A DNA stretch of 64,000 nucleotides, taken from the NCBI RefSeq assembly GCF_014779795.1, contig NZ_JACXZS010000008.1, forward strand, positions 62,001 to 126,000, written 5' to 3'. The translations under genes and the position numbers were made by a program. The notes beneath the pieces are model-generated. The model worked only from the letters and a program-made list of their open reading frames with translations. It was not told the DNA's origin and searched no databases. Of this stretch, positions 42,664 through 50,745 are shown in pieces (position 1 is the stretch's first letter; every line of letters starts with the position of its first letter). Origin of the DNA: Microbacterium helvum. Lineage in GTDB: Bacteria; Actinomycetota; Actinomycetes; Actinomycetales; Microbacteriaceae.

Positions 42664-43784
42664 GCCGCCTGCCCACCGGACTGCTGCGCGAGGCGACGGT
42701 CGACGTCGGGGCGATCGAAGACAACGTGCGCCACCTGCGTCGGCTGACCGGGGCCGAGATCATCGCGGTCGTGAAGGCTGACGGCTACGGCCACGGCGCG
42801 GTCCGCTCGGCGCTCGCGGCACTCGCCGGCGGCGCGAACCGTCTCGGCGTCTCCGACATCCGCGAGGCGCTGTCGCTGCGTCGCGCCGGCATCGACGCGC
42901 CGATCGTGGCGTGGCTGCATGCCCCCGGCGCCGACTTCTCGGAGGCCGCCGCGCACGGCATCGAGCTCGGGATCTCGAACCTCGACCAGCTGCAGAAGGC
43001 GGCCGCTGCGGCATCCGCGGATCGTCCCGTGGCGCTGCACCTCAAGCTCGAGACGGGGCTGTCGCGCAACGGCATCGCGCCGCAGGACTACCGCGTCGTG
43101 TTCGCCGAGGCCGCGCGGCTCGAGCGCATCGGGCGCGTGCGCGTGGTCGCGCTGTTCAGCCACCTGTCGAACGCCTCGGACGACGACGACAGGGCTGCGC
43201 TCCGTGCGTTCGAAGAGGGCGTCGCGGTCGCCGCCTCGCTCGGCCTCGCGCCCCCGCTGCGGCACATCGCGGCCACCCACGCCGCGATCGATCTGCCCGA
43301 GTCGCGGCTGGGCTGCGTGCGCATCGGCATCGGCCTGTACGGACTCTCGCCGTTCGCCGACCGTTCGTCGGCCGACCTGGGGCTGCGACCCGCGATGACG
43401 CTGCGCGGCTCGGTCGCCGCAGTGCGCCGCGTACCCGCGGGCAAGGGCGTGTCGTACGGCTACGACTACCGCACGGACCGCGATACGACGCTCGCGCTCG
43501 TTCCCCTCGGCTATGCCGACGGCGTGCCGCGGCAGGCGTCGGGCACCGGTCCGGTCCTGATCGGCGGGCGCCGCTTCACGGTGGCCGGCCGCATCGCGAT
43601 GGACCAGCTCGTGGTCGACGTCGGAGACGAAGCCGTGTCGGTCGGCGACGAGGCCGTGCTCTTCGGCGACCCGACGCTCGGGGCTCCCTCGGCGACGGAG
43701 TGGGCGGATGCCGCAGGCACCATCAACTACGAGATCGTGACCCGGATCGGTCCTCGCGTACCCCGCCGGCAGGTGGCCGAATGA
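42660..43784 (+). CDS. alr: Alanine racemase
   Basis: 374 residues. PLP-binding Lys in AEIIAVVKADGYGHGA, followed by the alpha/beta barrel (PIVAWLHAPG, HLKLETGLSRNGI, RLGCVRIGIGLYGL) and the C-terminal beta domain (KGVSYGYDYRTDRDTTLALVPLGYADGVPR with catalytic Tyr, and GRIAMDQLVVDVG). It supplies D-alanine for peptidoglycan. ATG overlaps the acpS stop, and tsaE overlaps its own stop, so acpS-alr-tsaE-tsaB-rimI-tsaD is a translationally coupled operon. Confidence 0.97.
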   Translation: MSRLPTGLLREATVDVGAIEDNVRHLRRLTGAEIIAVVKADGYGHGAVRSALAALAGGANRLGVSDIREALSLRRAGIDAPIVAWLHAPGADFSEAAAHGIELGISNLDQLQKAAAAASADRPVALHLKLETGLSRNGIAPQDYRVVFAEAARLERIGRVRVVALFSHLSNASDDDDRAALRAFEEGVAVAASLGLAPPLRHIAATHAAIDLPESRLGCVRIGIGLYGLSPFADRSSADLGLRPAMTLRGSVAAVRRVPAGKGVSYGYDYRTDRDTTLALVPLGYADGVPRQASGTGPVLIGGRRFTVAGRIAMDQLVVDVGDEAVSVGDEAVLFGDPTLGAPSATEWADAAGTINYEIVTRIGPRVPRRQVAE

Positions 43785-44302
43785 GCGGCCTGGACCCGAT
43801 CCTCGGGACACACGAGATCGTCACGCCGAGCGATATGGAAGAGCTGGGACGGCGGATCGGCGGGATGCTGCGACCCGGTGACCTCGTCGTCCTGACCGGG
43901 CCGCTCGGCGCAGGCAAGACGACGCTGACCCGCGGCATCGGCGCGGGGCTGAACGTGCGCGGGCCGATCCAGAGCCCGACGTTCGTGCTCGCTCGCACGC
44001 ATCCCTCGCTCGACGGGGGTGCGCCGCTGGTCCATGTCGACGCGTACCGGCTCGGATCCGCCGCAGAGCTCGACGACCTCGACATCGACTTCGACGGCTC
44101 TGTCGTCGTCGTCGAATGGGGTCGTGGCATGGTCGACGGCATCCGCGACGTGTGGTGGGAGCTCGAGATCGAGCGCGAGTGGCACGGCCACGGCCAGGAC
44201 GACGCCTGCTACGGCGTGCAGCACGAGGCCGAGCTCGATGCCGACGCCCCCCGTCGGGTGAAGGTCACCCGGCACGGCACGCCGACTACCCTGGAAGGGT
44301 GA
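43781..44302 (+). CDS. tsaE: tRNA t6A biosynthesis ATPase TsaE
   Basis: 173 residues. P-loop LTGPLGAGKTTLTRGIGAGLNVRGPIQSPTFVLARTH, then HVDAYRLGSAAELDDLDIDFDGSVVVVEWG, the standard TsaE motifs. The protein powers the TsaB-TsaD complex that adds threonylcarbamoyl to A37 of ANN-decoding tRNAs. The last 40 residues are longer than in E. coli. ATGA overlap with alr and GTGA overlap with tsaB. Confidence 0.95.
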   Translation: MSGLDPILGTHEIVTPSDMEELGRRIGGMLRPGDLVVLTGPLGAGKTTLTRGIGAGLNVRGPIQSPTFVLARTHPSLDGGAPLVHVDAYRLGSAAELDDLDIDFDGSVVVVEWGRGMVDGIRDVWWELEIEREWHGHGQDDACYGVQHEAELDADAPRRVKVTRHGTPTTLEG

Positions 44303-44958
44303 TCCTCGGCATCGACACCTCGCTCGGCTCCGCGGTGGCGGTCGTCGAGCCCGACGGCGTCATCCGCTCGCAGACGGTCAGCGCCGACCCTCGTGGCCAC
44401 GCCGAGGTGATCGGCACTCTGATCGAGCGGGCGCTGGGTGAGGCATCCATCCGCCCCTCGGACGTGACGCACGTCGCCGCCGGGATGGGCCCCGGCCCCT
44501 TCACCGGACTGCGCGTCGGGATCGCCGCCGCGCGCGCATTCGCGCTGGGGCGCGGAGTGCCGGTGGTGCCGGTGCCCAGCCACGACGCGGTCGCCCTGGA
44601 GCTGCTGATCCACGACGCGCTCACGGGCGGATATGAGGATGCCGCCGACGAGACCTTCGCCGTCGTGACCGACGCGCGGCGCCGCGAGTTCGCGTACACG
44701 CTGTACCGCGGGCTCGACGCCGACGGCCTGCCGGTGCGGGTCGCCGAGCCCGCCCTGGCGCCGCGCGACGATCTCGACGCCGTGCTGGCCGACGCCGGAG
44801 CCGTACGTCGGGACTCCGACCGGGTGCCGGCCGCGATGCTCGCGCTGGCGGCATCCCGAGCGCTCGCCGCGGGCCGCACGATCGGACCGGCCGACGCGCT
44901 CTACCTGCGCTCGCCCGATGTGACCCTGCCGCACGCGCCGAAGCGGGTGTTCCTGTGA
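44299..44958 (+). CDS. tsaB: tRNA t6A biosynthesis protein TsaB
   Basis: 219 residues, ASKHA-like fold: ILGIDTSLGSAVAVVEPDG at the start and HVAAGMGPGPFTGLRVGIAAARAFALGRGVPVVPVPS. TsaB is the inactive paralogue that dimerises with TsaD. It begins at GTG 44299 overlapping tsaE and ends overlapping rimI. Length is normal for the actinobacterial protein. Confidence 0.95.
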   Translation: MILGIDTSLGSAVAVVEPDGVIRSQTVSADPRGHAEVIGTLIERALGEASIRPSDVTHVAAGMGPGPFTGLRVGIAAARAFALGRGVPVVPVPSHDAVALELLIHDALTGGYEDAADETFAVVTDARRREFAYTLYRGLDADGLPVRVAEPALAPRDDLDAVLADAGAVRRDSDRVPAAMLALAASRALAAGRTIGPADALYLRSPDVTLPHAPKRVFL

Positions 44959-45461
44959 CGCTGCGCGCCGCGACCGCCGACGACCTCGCCGCGATCATGG
45001 CGCTCGAGCGGGCGTCGTTCCCGACGGACGCATGGTCCGAGGCGATGATGCGCGAAGAGCTGGCGTCGCCGCACGGCTGGTACGTGGTCGACGACGAGGC
45101 CGGTCGCCTCGTCGGCTATGCCGGGCTGCGGACGGTGAAGAACGCGAAGGATGCCGACGTCCAGACGATCACGATCGCCGAGGCCGCGCGCGGTCGGGGC
45201 CGGGGTCGTGCGATGCTGCGGGCGCTGCTGGACGAAGCATCGCGACGGGAGGTCTCGGATGTGTTCCTCGAGGTGCGCGCCGACAACCCGGTCGCGCAGG
45301 CGCTGTATGTGTCGGAGGGGTTCCTCGAGATCGGCCGCAAGCCGCGGTACTACCAGCCCGACGATGTGGATGCCGTGGTGATGAAGCTCGACCTGCGCGG
45401 CTGGGCGGCCCGCGACGCGGATGGACCTGAGCCCCGCTGGGATGGAGGGGTCTGTACATGA
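44955..45461 (+). CDS. rimI: Ribosomal protein S18-alanine N-acetyltransferase RimI
   Basis: 168 residues, GNAT fold. Acetyl-CoA loop in [25 protein letters not shown], followed by [43 protein letters not shown] with the conserved Asn and Tyr. The position between tsaB and tsaD is universal in actinobacteria. GTG start overlapping tsaB; the stop overlaps the tsaD ATG. Confidence 0.94.
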   Translation: MTLRAATADDLAAIMALERASFPTDAWSEAMMREELASPHGWYVVDDEAGRLVGYAGLRTVKNAKDADVQTITIAEAARGRGRGRAMLRALLDEASRREVSDVFLEVRADNPVAQALYVSEGFLEIGRKPRYYQPDDVDAVVMKLDLRGWAARDADGPEPRWDGGVCT

Positions 45462-46549
45462 ACCGCGCCGAACCGCTGGTGCTCGGCATCGAGACGAGCT
45501 GCGACGAGACCGGGATCGGGATCGTGCGCGGCCGCACCCTGCTGTCGAACACGATCGCGAGCTCGATGGACGAGCACGCCCGCTACGGCGGCGTCGTGCC
45601 CGAGGTCGCCGCGCGCGCCCATCTGGAGGCGCTGCAGCCGTCGATCGAAGCCGCGCTGGCAGAGTCGGGGGTGGCGCTGGCCGATGTCGACGCGGTGGCC
45701 GTCACCTCGGGGCCGGGGCTCGCAGGGGCGCTCATGGTCGGCGTCGGCGCGGCGAAGGCGCTCGCTGTCTCGCTCGAGAAGCCGCTGTACGCCGTCAACC
45801 ACCTCGTGGGCCACATCGCCGCCGACATCTTGCAGGCCGGCGCAGCCACAAGCACCGCGGATGACGACGGGGCGCTCGAATACCCTACCGTGGCGCTTCT
45901 CGTGAGCGGCGGGCACACCTCGCTGCTGCTCGTGCGCGACCTCACGACCGACGTCGAGCTGCTGGGCGAGACCATGGACGACGCGGCCGGCGAGGCCTTC
46001 GACAAGGTCGCCCGTCTGCTCGGGCTGCCGTATCCCGGCGGGCCCGAGATCGACAGGGCAGCAGTCGACGGAGATCCGAAGGCGATCGCGTTCCCACGCG
46101 GACTCTCGCGCGCGAGCGACATGGCCGAGCACCGCTACGACTTCTCGTTCTCGGGACTCAAGACCGCGGTCGCCCGCTGGGTCGAGCAGCGCCAGGCGGC
46201 GGGAGAGCCGGTTCCGGTCGCCGACGTCGCGGCGAGCTTCCGCGAGGCGGTCGTCGACGTGCTCGTCACGAAGGCGCTCGCCGCCTGCCGCGACTACGAC
46301 GTGCCGCGCCTGCTGCTCGGCGGCGGCGTCATCGCGAACCGGCGGCTGCGCGACACGGCGCTCGAGCGCGGCGCCGCGGCCGGGGTGACGGTGCGGATCC
46401 CACCCCTGTCGCTGTGCACCGACAACGGCGCCATGATCGCCGCGCTCGCATCCGAGCTCATCATGTCGGGCCGTGAGCCCTCGACGCTCGCCTTCGGCGC
46501 CGATTCGACGCTCCCCGTCACCGAGATCCAGGTCGCGGAGTCGTCATGA
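45458..46549 (+). CDS. tsaD: tRNA N6-adenosine threonylcarbamoyltransferase
   Basis: 363 residues. Motifs: [28 protein letters not shown] (metal His), [32 protein letters not shown] (metal His), [25 protein letters not shown] and [14 protein letters not shown]...[10 protein letters not shown]. Catalyses the final transfer of the threonylcarbamoyl group to tRNA A37. ATG overlaps rimI; the DUF4190 gene overlaps its end by 4 nt. Confidence 0.97.
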   Translation: MNRAEPLVLGIETSCDETGIGIVRGRTLLSNTIASSMDEHARYGGVVPEVAARAHLEALQPSIEAALAESGVALADVDAVAVTSGPGLAGALMVGVGAAKALAVSLEKPLYAVNHLVGHIAADILQAGAATSTADDDGALEYPTVALLVSGGHTSLLLVRDLTTDVELLGETMDDAAGEAFDKVARLLGLPYPGGPEIDRAAVDGDPKAIAFPRGLSRASDMAEHRYDFSFSGLKTAVARWVEQRQAAGEPVPVADVAASFREAVVDVLVTKALAACRDYDVPRLLLGGGVIANRRLRDTALERGAAAGVTVRIPPLSLCTDNGAMIAALASELIMSGREPSTLAFGADSTLPVTEIQVAESS

Positions 46550-47133
46550 CCGACGAGCGGATGCCGCACCCCGACGACGCCGACGCGCCCGCGCCGACGA
46601 CACCCGAGGTCGCGCCCGCCCCCGCCTCGTCGAGCGAGCAGCCGGAGGACGACGGGATGCCGGCGGCCGCGGCATCCTCATCTCCGAAACCCGTCGCACC
46701 GCAGGTCGAGCCGCCGTCACCCGACATCGACATCGTCCCGGCCTCATCGATGCTGCCGGGCGAGCATCGGGGAGGGTTCTTCCGGCTGCCGACGGCCCCC
46801 GTCGCCGTGACGACGCAGTCAGCGCCGGCAGAGCCGGCGAACGACCTGACTGCGGCGTCCGCGCAGTGGCTCGCGTCGGACGAACCGGGGATCCACCGCG
46901 GCCTCGCGGGCTGGGCGCTGGCGTTCGCCATCATCGGCCTCGTCGTGTCGCTGTTCGTCGGGTGGGGGTTCCCGATCGGGCTCGTCGCCGTCGTGTCGGC
47001 GATCTTCGCGTTGCGCCGCCCTCTGGAGAGCCGCGCCGTCGCGGTGTGGGCGATCGTGATCGGCGCGGTGTCGATCCTGTACAGCGCAGGGTGGCTGCTG
47101 TACGCCGCGCTGCGCGCCAATCTGTTCGGCTGA
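46546..47133 (+). CDS. DUF4190-type small membrane protein
   Basis: 195 residues. Residues 1-105 are a Pro/Ala/Asp-rich disordered stretch, likely cytoplasmic; its coding DNA includes a GGATGCCGGCGGCCG hairpin (near 46657). Residues of about 120-190 hold two membrane helices ([65 protein letters not shown]) in the DUF4190 pattern. Function unknown. ATGA overlap ties its translation to tsaD. Confidence 0.75.
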   Translation: MTDERMPHPDDADAPAPTTPEVAPAPASSSEQPEDDGMPAAAASSSPKPVAPQVEPPSPDIDIVPASSMLPGEHRGGFFRLPTAPVAVTTQSAPAEPANDLTAASAQWLASDEPGIHRGLAGWALAFAIIGLVVSLFVGWGFPIGLVAVVSAIFALRRPLESRAVAVWAIVIGAVSILYSAGWLLYAALRANLFG

Positions 47134-47148
47134 GCCTGTCGAAGCCCG
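47129..47148. repeat. Fragment of the TGAGCCTGTCGAAG dispersed repeat
   Basis: GGCTGAGCCTGTCGAAGCCC overlaps the stop codon of the DUF4190 gene; same family as copies at 51724 and 55757. Confidence 0.55.
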
Positions 47149-47161
47149 ATCCGGTCGGAGC

Positions 47162-47177
47162 CTGACCCGCGGGTCAG
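47162..47177. terminator. Perfect 16-bp palindrome between convergent genes
   Basis: CTGACCCGCGGGTCAG, covering the stop codon of the minus-strand methyltransferase gene and lying 28 nt after the plus-strand gene. Could terminate both transcripts, though the stem is short. Confidence 0.4.
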
Positions 47178-48361
47178 ACCCGGTCGGCGAGGATCGCGGT
47201 GCGACGCGTGCCGATGCGGGTGACGAACAGCGTCGCCGAGCCCGCGCCGCGCAGCTTGAGCTTGGTGCGCAGCGCCGCAGGATCGATGTCGACGCCGCGC
47301 TTCTTGATCTCCAGGCGTCCGATCTCGCGCTCGCGCAGGGCCTTCGCCAGCGCCTTGGGGTCGGCGGGCAGCACCTCGCGCACACGGAACGTCGACACGT
47401 ACGGCGAGGTGAGCGCGGCGTCCGACGTCAGGTAGGCGATGTGCTCGTCGAGCATGCCGGCCTGCAGCGACCGCGCGACCTCGCCGATGAGACGCGCGCG
47501 GATGACCGCCCCGTCGGGCTCGTGCAGATAGGCGCCGAGCTCGCGCACCGGCTCGTCGGCGGCATCCTCTTCCGCGGTCAGCTCATGCGCGGCGTCCCCG
47601 CGGATCACGAGCGCCGCCCGACGCACTTCCGGGCGCGCGAGCACGCCCGACCACAGCACGAGCTCGACGGTCGACCCGTCGGCGCTCACCCACTGCGCCT
47701 CGACGTCGTCGGGGATGAGGTCACGGTCCAGGCCGGGCCCGAGCTTGACGCCCACCGGCAGGCGGTGAGCGAGGCCGAACACCCACTCCAGCGAGGGCGA
47801 CCAGTCCTCGGGTCGCGTGCGGCTGGTCTCGGAGTGCCCGGCGGTGCGGCGCGCGGGGTCGAGCCACACTGCGTCGACGCCGTCCAGCTCTGTCGTCTCG
47901 GCGGTGCCGTGGCGCACGTCGACGTCGTCGCCGAACGGCGCGAGGTTGTACGCGGCGATGCCTGCCGTCACCTCGTCGGCGTCGACAGCCGTGACGCGCA
48001 GCCCGAGGGCTGCGAGCCCCAGTGCGTCACCTCCGATGCCGCAGCCCAGATCGGCGACGCGCGCGAGTCCGGCGTCGCGGAAGCGTGCGGCGTGACGGGC
48101 CGCGATCGGCAGCCGCGTCGCCTGTTCCAGGCCGGCGCGGGTGAACAGCATGCGCTCGGAGAGGTCGCCGAACTTGGCGCGTGCGCGGGTGCGCAGCCTG
48201 GCCTGTCCGACGACCGCCGACACGAGATCGGGGGAGTGTCCGTCGCGTCGCAGCCGCGTGACCGCGCGGGCGACGTCGTCGGACGACTCGATCGCCGGCA
48301 TGGCGTCGAGCAGGCGCAGCCCCTCGGGCGTCAGAAGGGCTGTCAGCTCGGCTCTCTCCAC
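47174..48361 (-). CDS. THUMP-like / class I SAM-dependent methyltransferase
   Basis: 395 residues. The central Rossmann domain has VADLGCGIGGDALGLAALGLRVTAVDADE (SAM loop) and VDAVWLDPARRTAGH; the DPARR phrase marks the actinobacterial family related to Trmt5/THUMP-type RNA methyltransferases. The N-terminal helical part (about 1-95) and C-terminal THUMP-like region (ADPKALAKALREREIGRLEIKKRGVDIDPAALRTKLKLRG) suggest RNA as substrate, but the exact base is unknown. Divergent from groES, 165 nt apart, so its promoter lies near the CIRCE boxes. Confidence 0.82.
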   Translation of the reverse strand: MERAELTALLTPEGLRLLDAMPAIESSDDVARAVTRLRRDGHSPDLVSAVVGQARLRTRARAKFGDLSERMLFTRAGLEQATRLPIAARHAARFRDAGLARVADLGCGIGGDALGLAALGLRVTAVDADEVTAGIAAYNLAPFGDDVDVRHGTAETTELDGVDAVWLDPARRTAGHSETSRTRPEDWSPSLEWVFGLAHRLPVGVKLGPGLDRDLIPDDVEAQWVSADGSTVELVLWSGVLARPEVRRAALVIRGDAAHELTAEEDAADEPVRELGAYLHEPDGAVIRARLIGEVARSLQAGMLDEHIAYLTSDAALTSPYVSTFRVREVLPADPKALAKALREREIGRLEIKKRGVDIDPAALRTKLKLRGAGSATLFVTRIGTRRTAILADRV

Positions 48362-48419
48362 CGGCCAAGCCTATGACGCCGGCCCGCGGGCGGCGCGTGT
48401 GTCGGACTGGGTCGCGGCA

Positions 48420-48446
48420 TTGGCACTCACGTTGCGTGAGTGCCAA
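48420..48446 (+). promoter_or_regulatory. CIRCE element 1 (HrcA operator)
   Basis: TTGGCACTC-N9-GAGTGCCAA, a perfect inverted repeat with the diagnostic nine-base spacer. It overlaps the groES -35 (TTGCGT, 48432-48437) and could also influence the divergent methyltransferase gene. Confidence 0.9.
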
Positions 48447-48455
48447 TGCGTTGCC

Positions 48456-48461
48456 TAGACT
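48456..48461 (+). promoter_or_regulatory. groES promoter -10 (TAGACT)
   Basis: TAGACT, 18 nt behind TTGCGT (48432-48437), flanked on both sides by CIRCE boxes. Confidence 0.7.
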
Positions 48462-48465
48462 GGCG

Positions 48466-48492
48466 TCAGCACTCTCAACGTCAGAGTGCTAA
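48466..48492 (+). promoter_or_regulatory. CIRCE element 2 (HrcA operator)
   Basis: TCAGCACTC-N9-GAGTGCTAA, close to the consensus, located just after the start site and 34 nt before the groES GTG. Two boxes imply tight repression by HrcA. Confidence 0.93.
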
Positions 48493-48526
48493 CGAGTCTT
48501 CAGTCTCAAGAAAGAAGAGGTAGACC

Positions 48527-48823
48527 GTGTCGGTTTCCATCAAGCCGCTCGAGGACCGCATCGTCATCAAGCAGGTCGAGGCCGAGCAGACCACGTCCAG
48601 CGGTCTGGTCATCCCCGACACCGCCAAGGAGAAGCCCCAGGAGGGCGAGGTCGTGGCGGTGGGCCCCGGCCGCATCGACGACAACGGCAACCGCATCCCG
48701 CTCGACGTCGCCGTCGGCGACCGCGTGATCTACAGCAAGTACGGCGGCACCGAGGTCAAGTTCGGCGGCGACGAGTTCCTCGTCCTGTCGGCTCGCGACG
48801 TGCTCGCGGTCGTCGTCCGCTGA
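48527..48823 (+). CDS. groES: Co-chaperonin GroES
   Basis: 98 residues: [48 protein letters not shown]...[33 protein letters not shown], a complete Cpn10 with mobile loop. It caps the GroEL cavity during protein folding. GTG start with AAGAAGAGG upstream. It is followed by a strong terminator and an unrelated gene, so no groEL lies downstream; groEL must be elsewhere in the genome. Confidence 0.98.
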   Translation: MSVSIKPLEDRIVIKQVEAEQTTSSGLVIPDTAKEKPQEGEVVAVGPGRIDDNGNRIPLDVAVGDRVIYSKYGGTEVKFGGDEFLVLSARDVLAVVVR

Positions 48824-48843
48824 GTCCAGCGCACAACGCGTAC

Positions 48844-48879
48844 CGAGAGGGTCGGATGCTTCGGCATCCGGCCCTCTCG
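48844..48879 (+). terminator. 16-bp stem-loop after groES
   Basis: CGAGAGGGTCGGATGC (48844-48859) pairs with 48864-48879 (one wobble), loop TTCG, then TCGTT. Strong terminator, 20 nt after the stop. Confidence 0.8.
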
Positions 48880-48883
48880 TCGT

Positions 48884-49147
48884 TCCCGCGACCATGCCCT
48901 CTCTCCCGCGACCTTGCCCTCTCTCCCGCGACCATGCCCCATCGTCCGCGACCATGCCCCATCGTCCGCGATCACGCCCGGTCGGCACGGGGAGGGCACG
49001 GTCGGCGTGGGGAGGGCACGGTCGGCGTGGGGAGGGCACGGTCGGCGTGGGGAGGGCCCGGTCGGCGTGGGGAGGGCCCGGTCGGCGTGGGGAGGGCACG
49101 GTCGGCGCGAGGAGGGCACGGTCGGCGCGAGGAGGGCACGGTCGGCA
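48884..49147. repeat. Large bidirectional tandem array: five forward and eight reverse 20-bp units
   Basis: Forward units of 20-21 bp (TCCCGCGACCATGCCCTCTC and variants) run from 48884 to 48980. From 48981 to 49140 there are eight exact 20-bp units in the other orientation (GTCGGCGTGGGGAGGGCACG and variants) plus a partial ninth to 49147. The complement of the reverse unit, CGTGCCCTCCCCACGCCGAC, is homologous to the forward unit, so the whole can fold into a long imperfect hairpin. No gene is present in this interval. Confidence 0.85.
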
Positions 49148-49153
49148 GGGTCT

Positions 49154-49159
49154 TAGGCT
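49154..49159 (+). promoter_or_regulatory. -10 TAGGCT of leaderless rarD-like gene
   Basis: TAGGCT ends 6 nt before the GTG at 49166, immediately behind the tandem array; the -35 region would lie in the last repeat unit. Confidence 0.5.
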
Positions 49160-49165
49160 GTAACG

Positions 49166-50173
49166 GTGAGTCCCGAACCGTCGTCCCGTTCCAGCGACGC
49201 CGGCGTCGAGGATCTCGCAGAGTCCGCCGCCTCGACCGCCGGGATCGCGCTGCCGCCCACGGCCGTCGTCGAGCCCGGCCGCGAGCGCACGCTCGGCACG
49301 ATCTACGGACTCACCGCGTACCTGCTGTGGGGCTTCCTGCCGCTGTACTTCCTGCTGCTGGCGCCGACCGGGCCGTTCGAGCTGGTGGCGTGGCGCATCG
49401 TGCTGTCGCTGGTGTTCTGCGCCCTGCTGCTCACGGTGACCCGCACGTGGGGCCGCTTGGCCGCGATCATGCGTCAGCGACGGCTGCTGTGGCTGACCGC
49501 CCTGGCCGGCGTGCTGATCTACGTCAACTGGCAGGTCTTCATCCTCGGGGCGCTGAGCGGCCATGTGATCGAGACGAGCCTCGGCTACTTCATCAACCCG
49601 ATCGTGACGGTCATGCTCGGCGTGCTCGTGCTGCACGAGCGCCTGCGCGCGACGCAGTGGGTCGCGATCGGCATCGCGGTGGCCGCGGTGGTCGTCATCA
49701 TCGTGGGCTACGGGGCCTTCCCGTGGATCGCACTCACGCTGGCAGCATCCTTCGGGCTCTACGGCCTGGTGAAGAAGCAGGTCGGGCCGTCGGTGGACGC
49801 AGTGAGCGGCCTCACGCTGGAGACGATGTGGCTGACCCCGATCGCCGCGATCGTGCTCGTGGTCGTGGCGTCGACGCAGGGTCTCACGATGGGCGCCTAC
49901 GGCTGGCAGCACACGGTGCTGCTGAGCCTCACGGGCGTCATCACGGCGGTGCCGCTGCTGCTGTTCGCCGCCGGCGCGCGGCGGGTGTCGCTCACGACGA
50001 TCGGGCTGCTGCAGTTCGCGGCGCCCATCCTGCAGTTCCTCATCGGCTGGCTCGTGCTCGGGGAGCCGATGCCGCTGGAGCGCTGGGTCGGCTTCGGCCT
50101 CGTGTGGGTTGCGCTGATCGTGCTGACTGTCGATTCCGTGCTGCACGCACGTCGGGTGCGCGCCGCTCGCTGA
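49166..50173 (+). CDS. rarD: EamA/RarD family transporter
   Basis: 335 residues, ten membrane helices of the drug/metabolite transporter superfamily after a 45-residue soluble N-terminus. RarD-type phrases: GLTAYLLWGFLPLYFLLL, ELVAWRIVLSLVFCALLL, VNWQVFILGALSGHVIETSLGYFINPIVTVMLGVLVLHERLR, LETMWLTPIAAI and LQFAAPILQFLIGWLVLGEPM. Substrate unknown (the E. coli name refers to chloramphenicol sensitivity). Likely leaderless from GTG 49166. Convergent with the copper operon; the gap 50174-50407 contains a unit array. Confidence 0.88.
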   Translation: MSPEPSSRSSDAGVEDLAESAASTAGIALPPTAVVEPGRERTLGTIYGLTAYLLWGFLPLYFLLLAPTGPFELVAWRIVLSLVFCALLLTVTRTWGRLAAIMRQRRLLWLTALAGVLIYVNWQVFILGALSGHVIETSLGYFINPIVTVMLGVLVLHERLRATQWVAIGIAVAAVVVIIVGYGAFPWIALTLAASFGLYGLVKKQVGPSVDAVSGLTLETMWLTPIAAIVLVVVASTQGLTMGAYGWQHTVLLSLTGVITAVPLLLFAAGARRVSLTTIGLLQFAAPILQFLIGWLVLGEPMPLERWVGFGLVWVALIVLTVDSVLHARRVRAAR

Positions 50174-50239
50174 CACGTGAGCCGCGCGGGCTCGCGGCGC
50201 CTCAGCAGGCGCCGACGGATCCCGCGCACGAGGGTTAGC

Positions 50240-50349
50240 GCTGCAGAAACCGGCATCCGCTGCCCGATCGGCGACGCCCCTTCCGCCCGCGCTGTCGAAA
50301 TCGGCATCCGCGCCAGAAAGTAACGTGCGCGCACGCCGATTCCGGCAGC
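50240..50349. repeat. Locus-private unit array between rarD and csoR
   Basis: GCTGCAGAAACCGGCATCCG (50240-50260) and GCTGTCGAAATCGGCATCCG (50291-50311) are direct copies; 50329-50349 is an inverted copy (complement GCTGCCGGAATCGGCGTGCG). Two forward plus one inverted, as in several other gaps here. Confidence 0.7.
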
Positions 50350-50407
50350 GCGAAGGAATCCGGCGGGGTCGCTCACCCAAGCGACGAGACCGCAGGAGGC
50401 GCGAGGC

Positions 50408-50734
50408 TCAGCGCACCAGGCGTGCGATGGCCTGCGTGGCCTCGGTGATCTTGGCGTCGGCCTCCGCGCCGCCCAGGCGTGCGGCATCCACCACGCAGTG
50501 GCGCAGGTGGTCGTCGAGCAGGCCCACGGCGACGGCCTCGAGGGCGGAGGTCAGGGCGCTGATCTGCGTGAGGATGTCGATGCAGTACTTCTCGTCCTCG
50601 ACCATCTTGTGGATGCCGCGGGCCTGCCCCTCGATGCGCTTGAGGCGGTTGAGGTACTTGTCCTTGTCGGTGATGTAGCCGTGGTGGCCGTGCTCGTGGT
50701 CCAGGGGAGCCTGATCCAGTGCGGTGTCGGTCAT
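50408..50734 (-). CDS. csoR: Copper-sensing transcriptional repressor of the CsoR family
   Basis: 108 residues. The all-helical CsoR core reads KYLNRLKRIEGQARGIHKMVEDEKYCIDILTQISALTSALEAVAVGLLDDHLRHCV; the Cu(I) ligands C (KYCID), H (DDH) and C (RHC) are all present. A His-rich N-terminus (HEHGHHG) may add metal binding. It represses the copZ-copA-csoR operon and is released by Cu(I). GGAG precedes the ATG. Last gene of the operon, 11 nt after copA. Confidence 0.93.
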   Translation of the reverse strand: MTDTALDQAPLDHEHGHHGYITDKDKYLNRLKRIEGQARGIHKMVEDEKYCIDILTQISALTSALEAVAVGLLDDHLRHCVVDAARLGGAEADAKITEATQAIARLVR

Positions 50735-50745
50735 GTCTGACTCCT

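Noticed and set aside
48884..49147. CRISPR array
   Set aside because: Units are contiguous 20-mers without unique spacers, occur in both orientations, and no cas genes are near.
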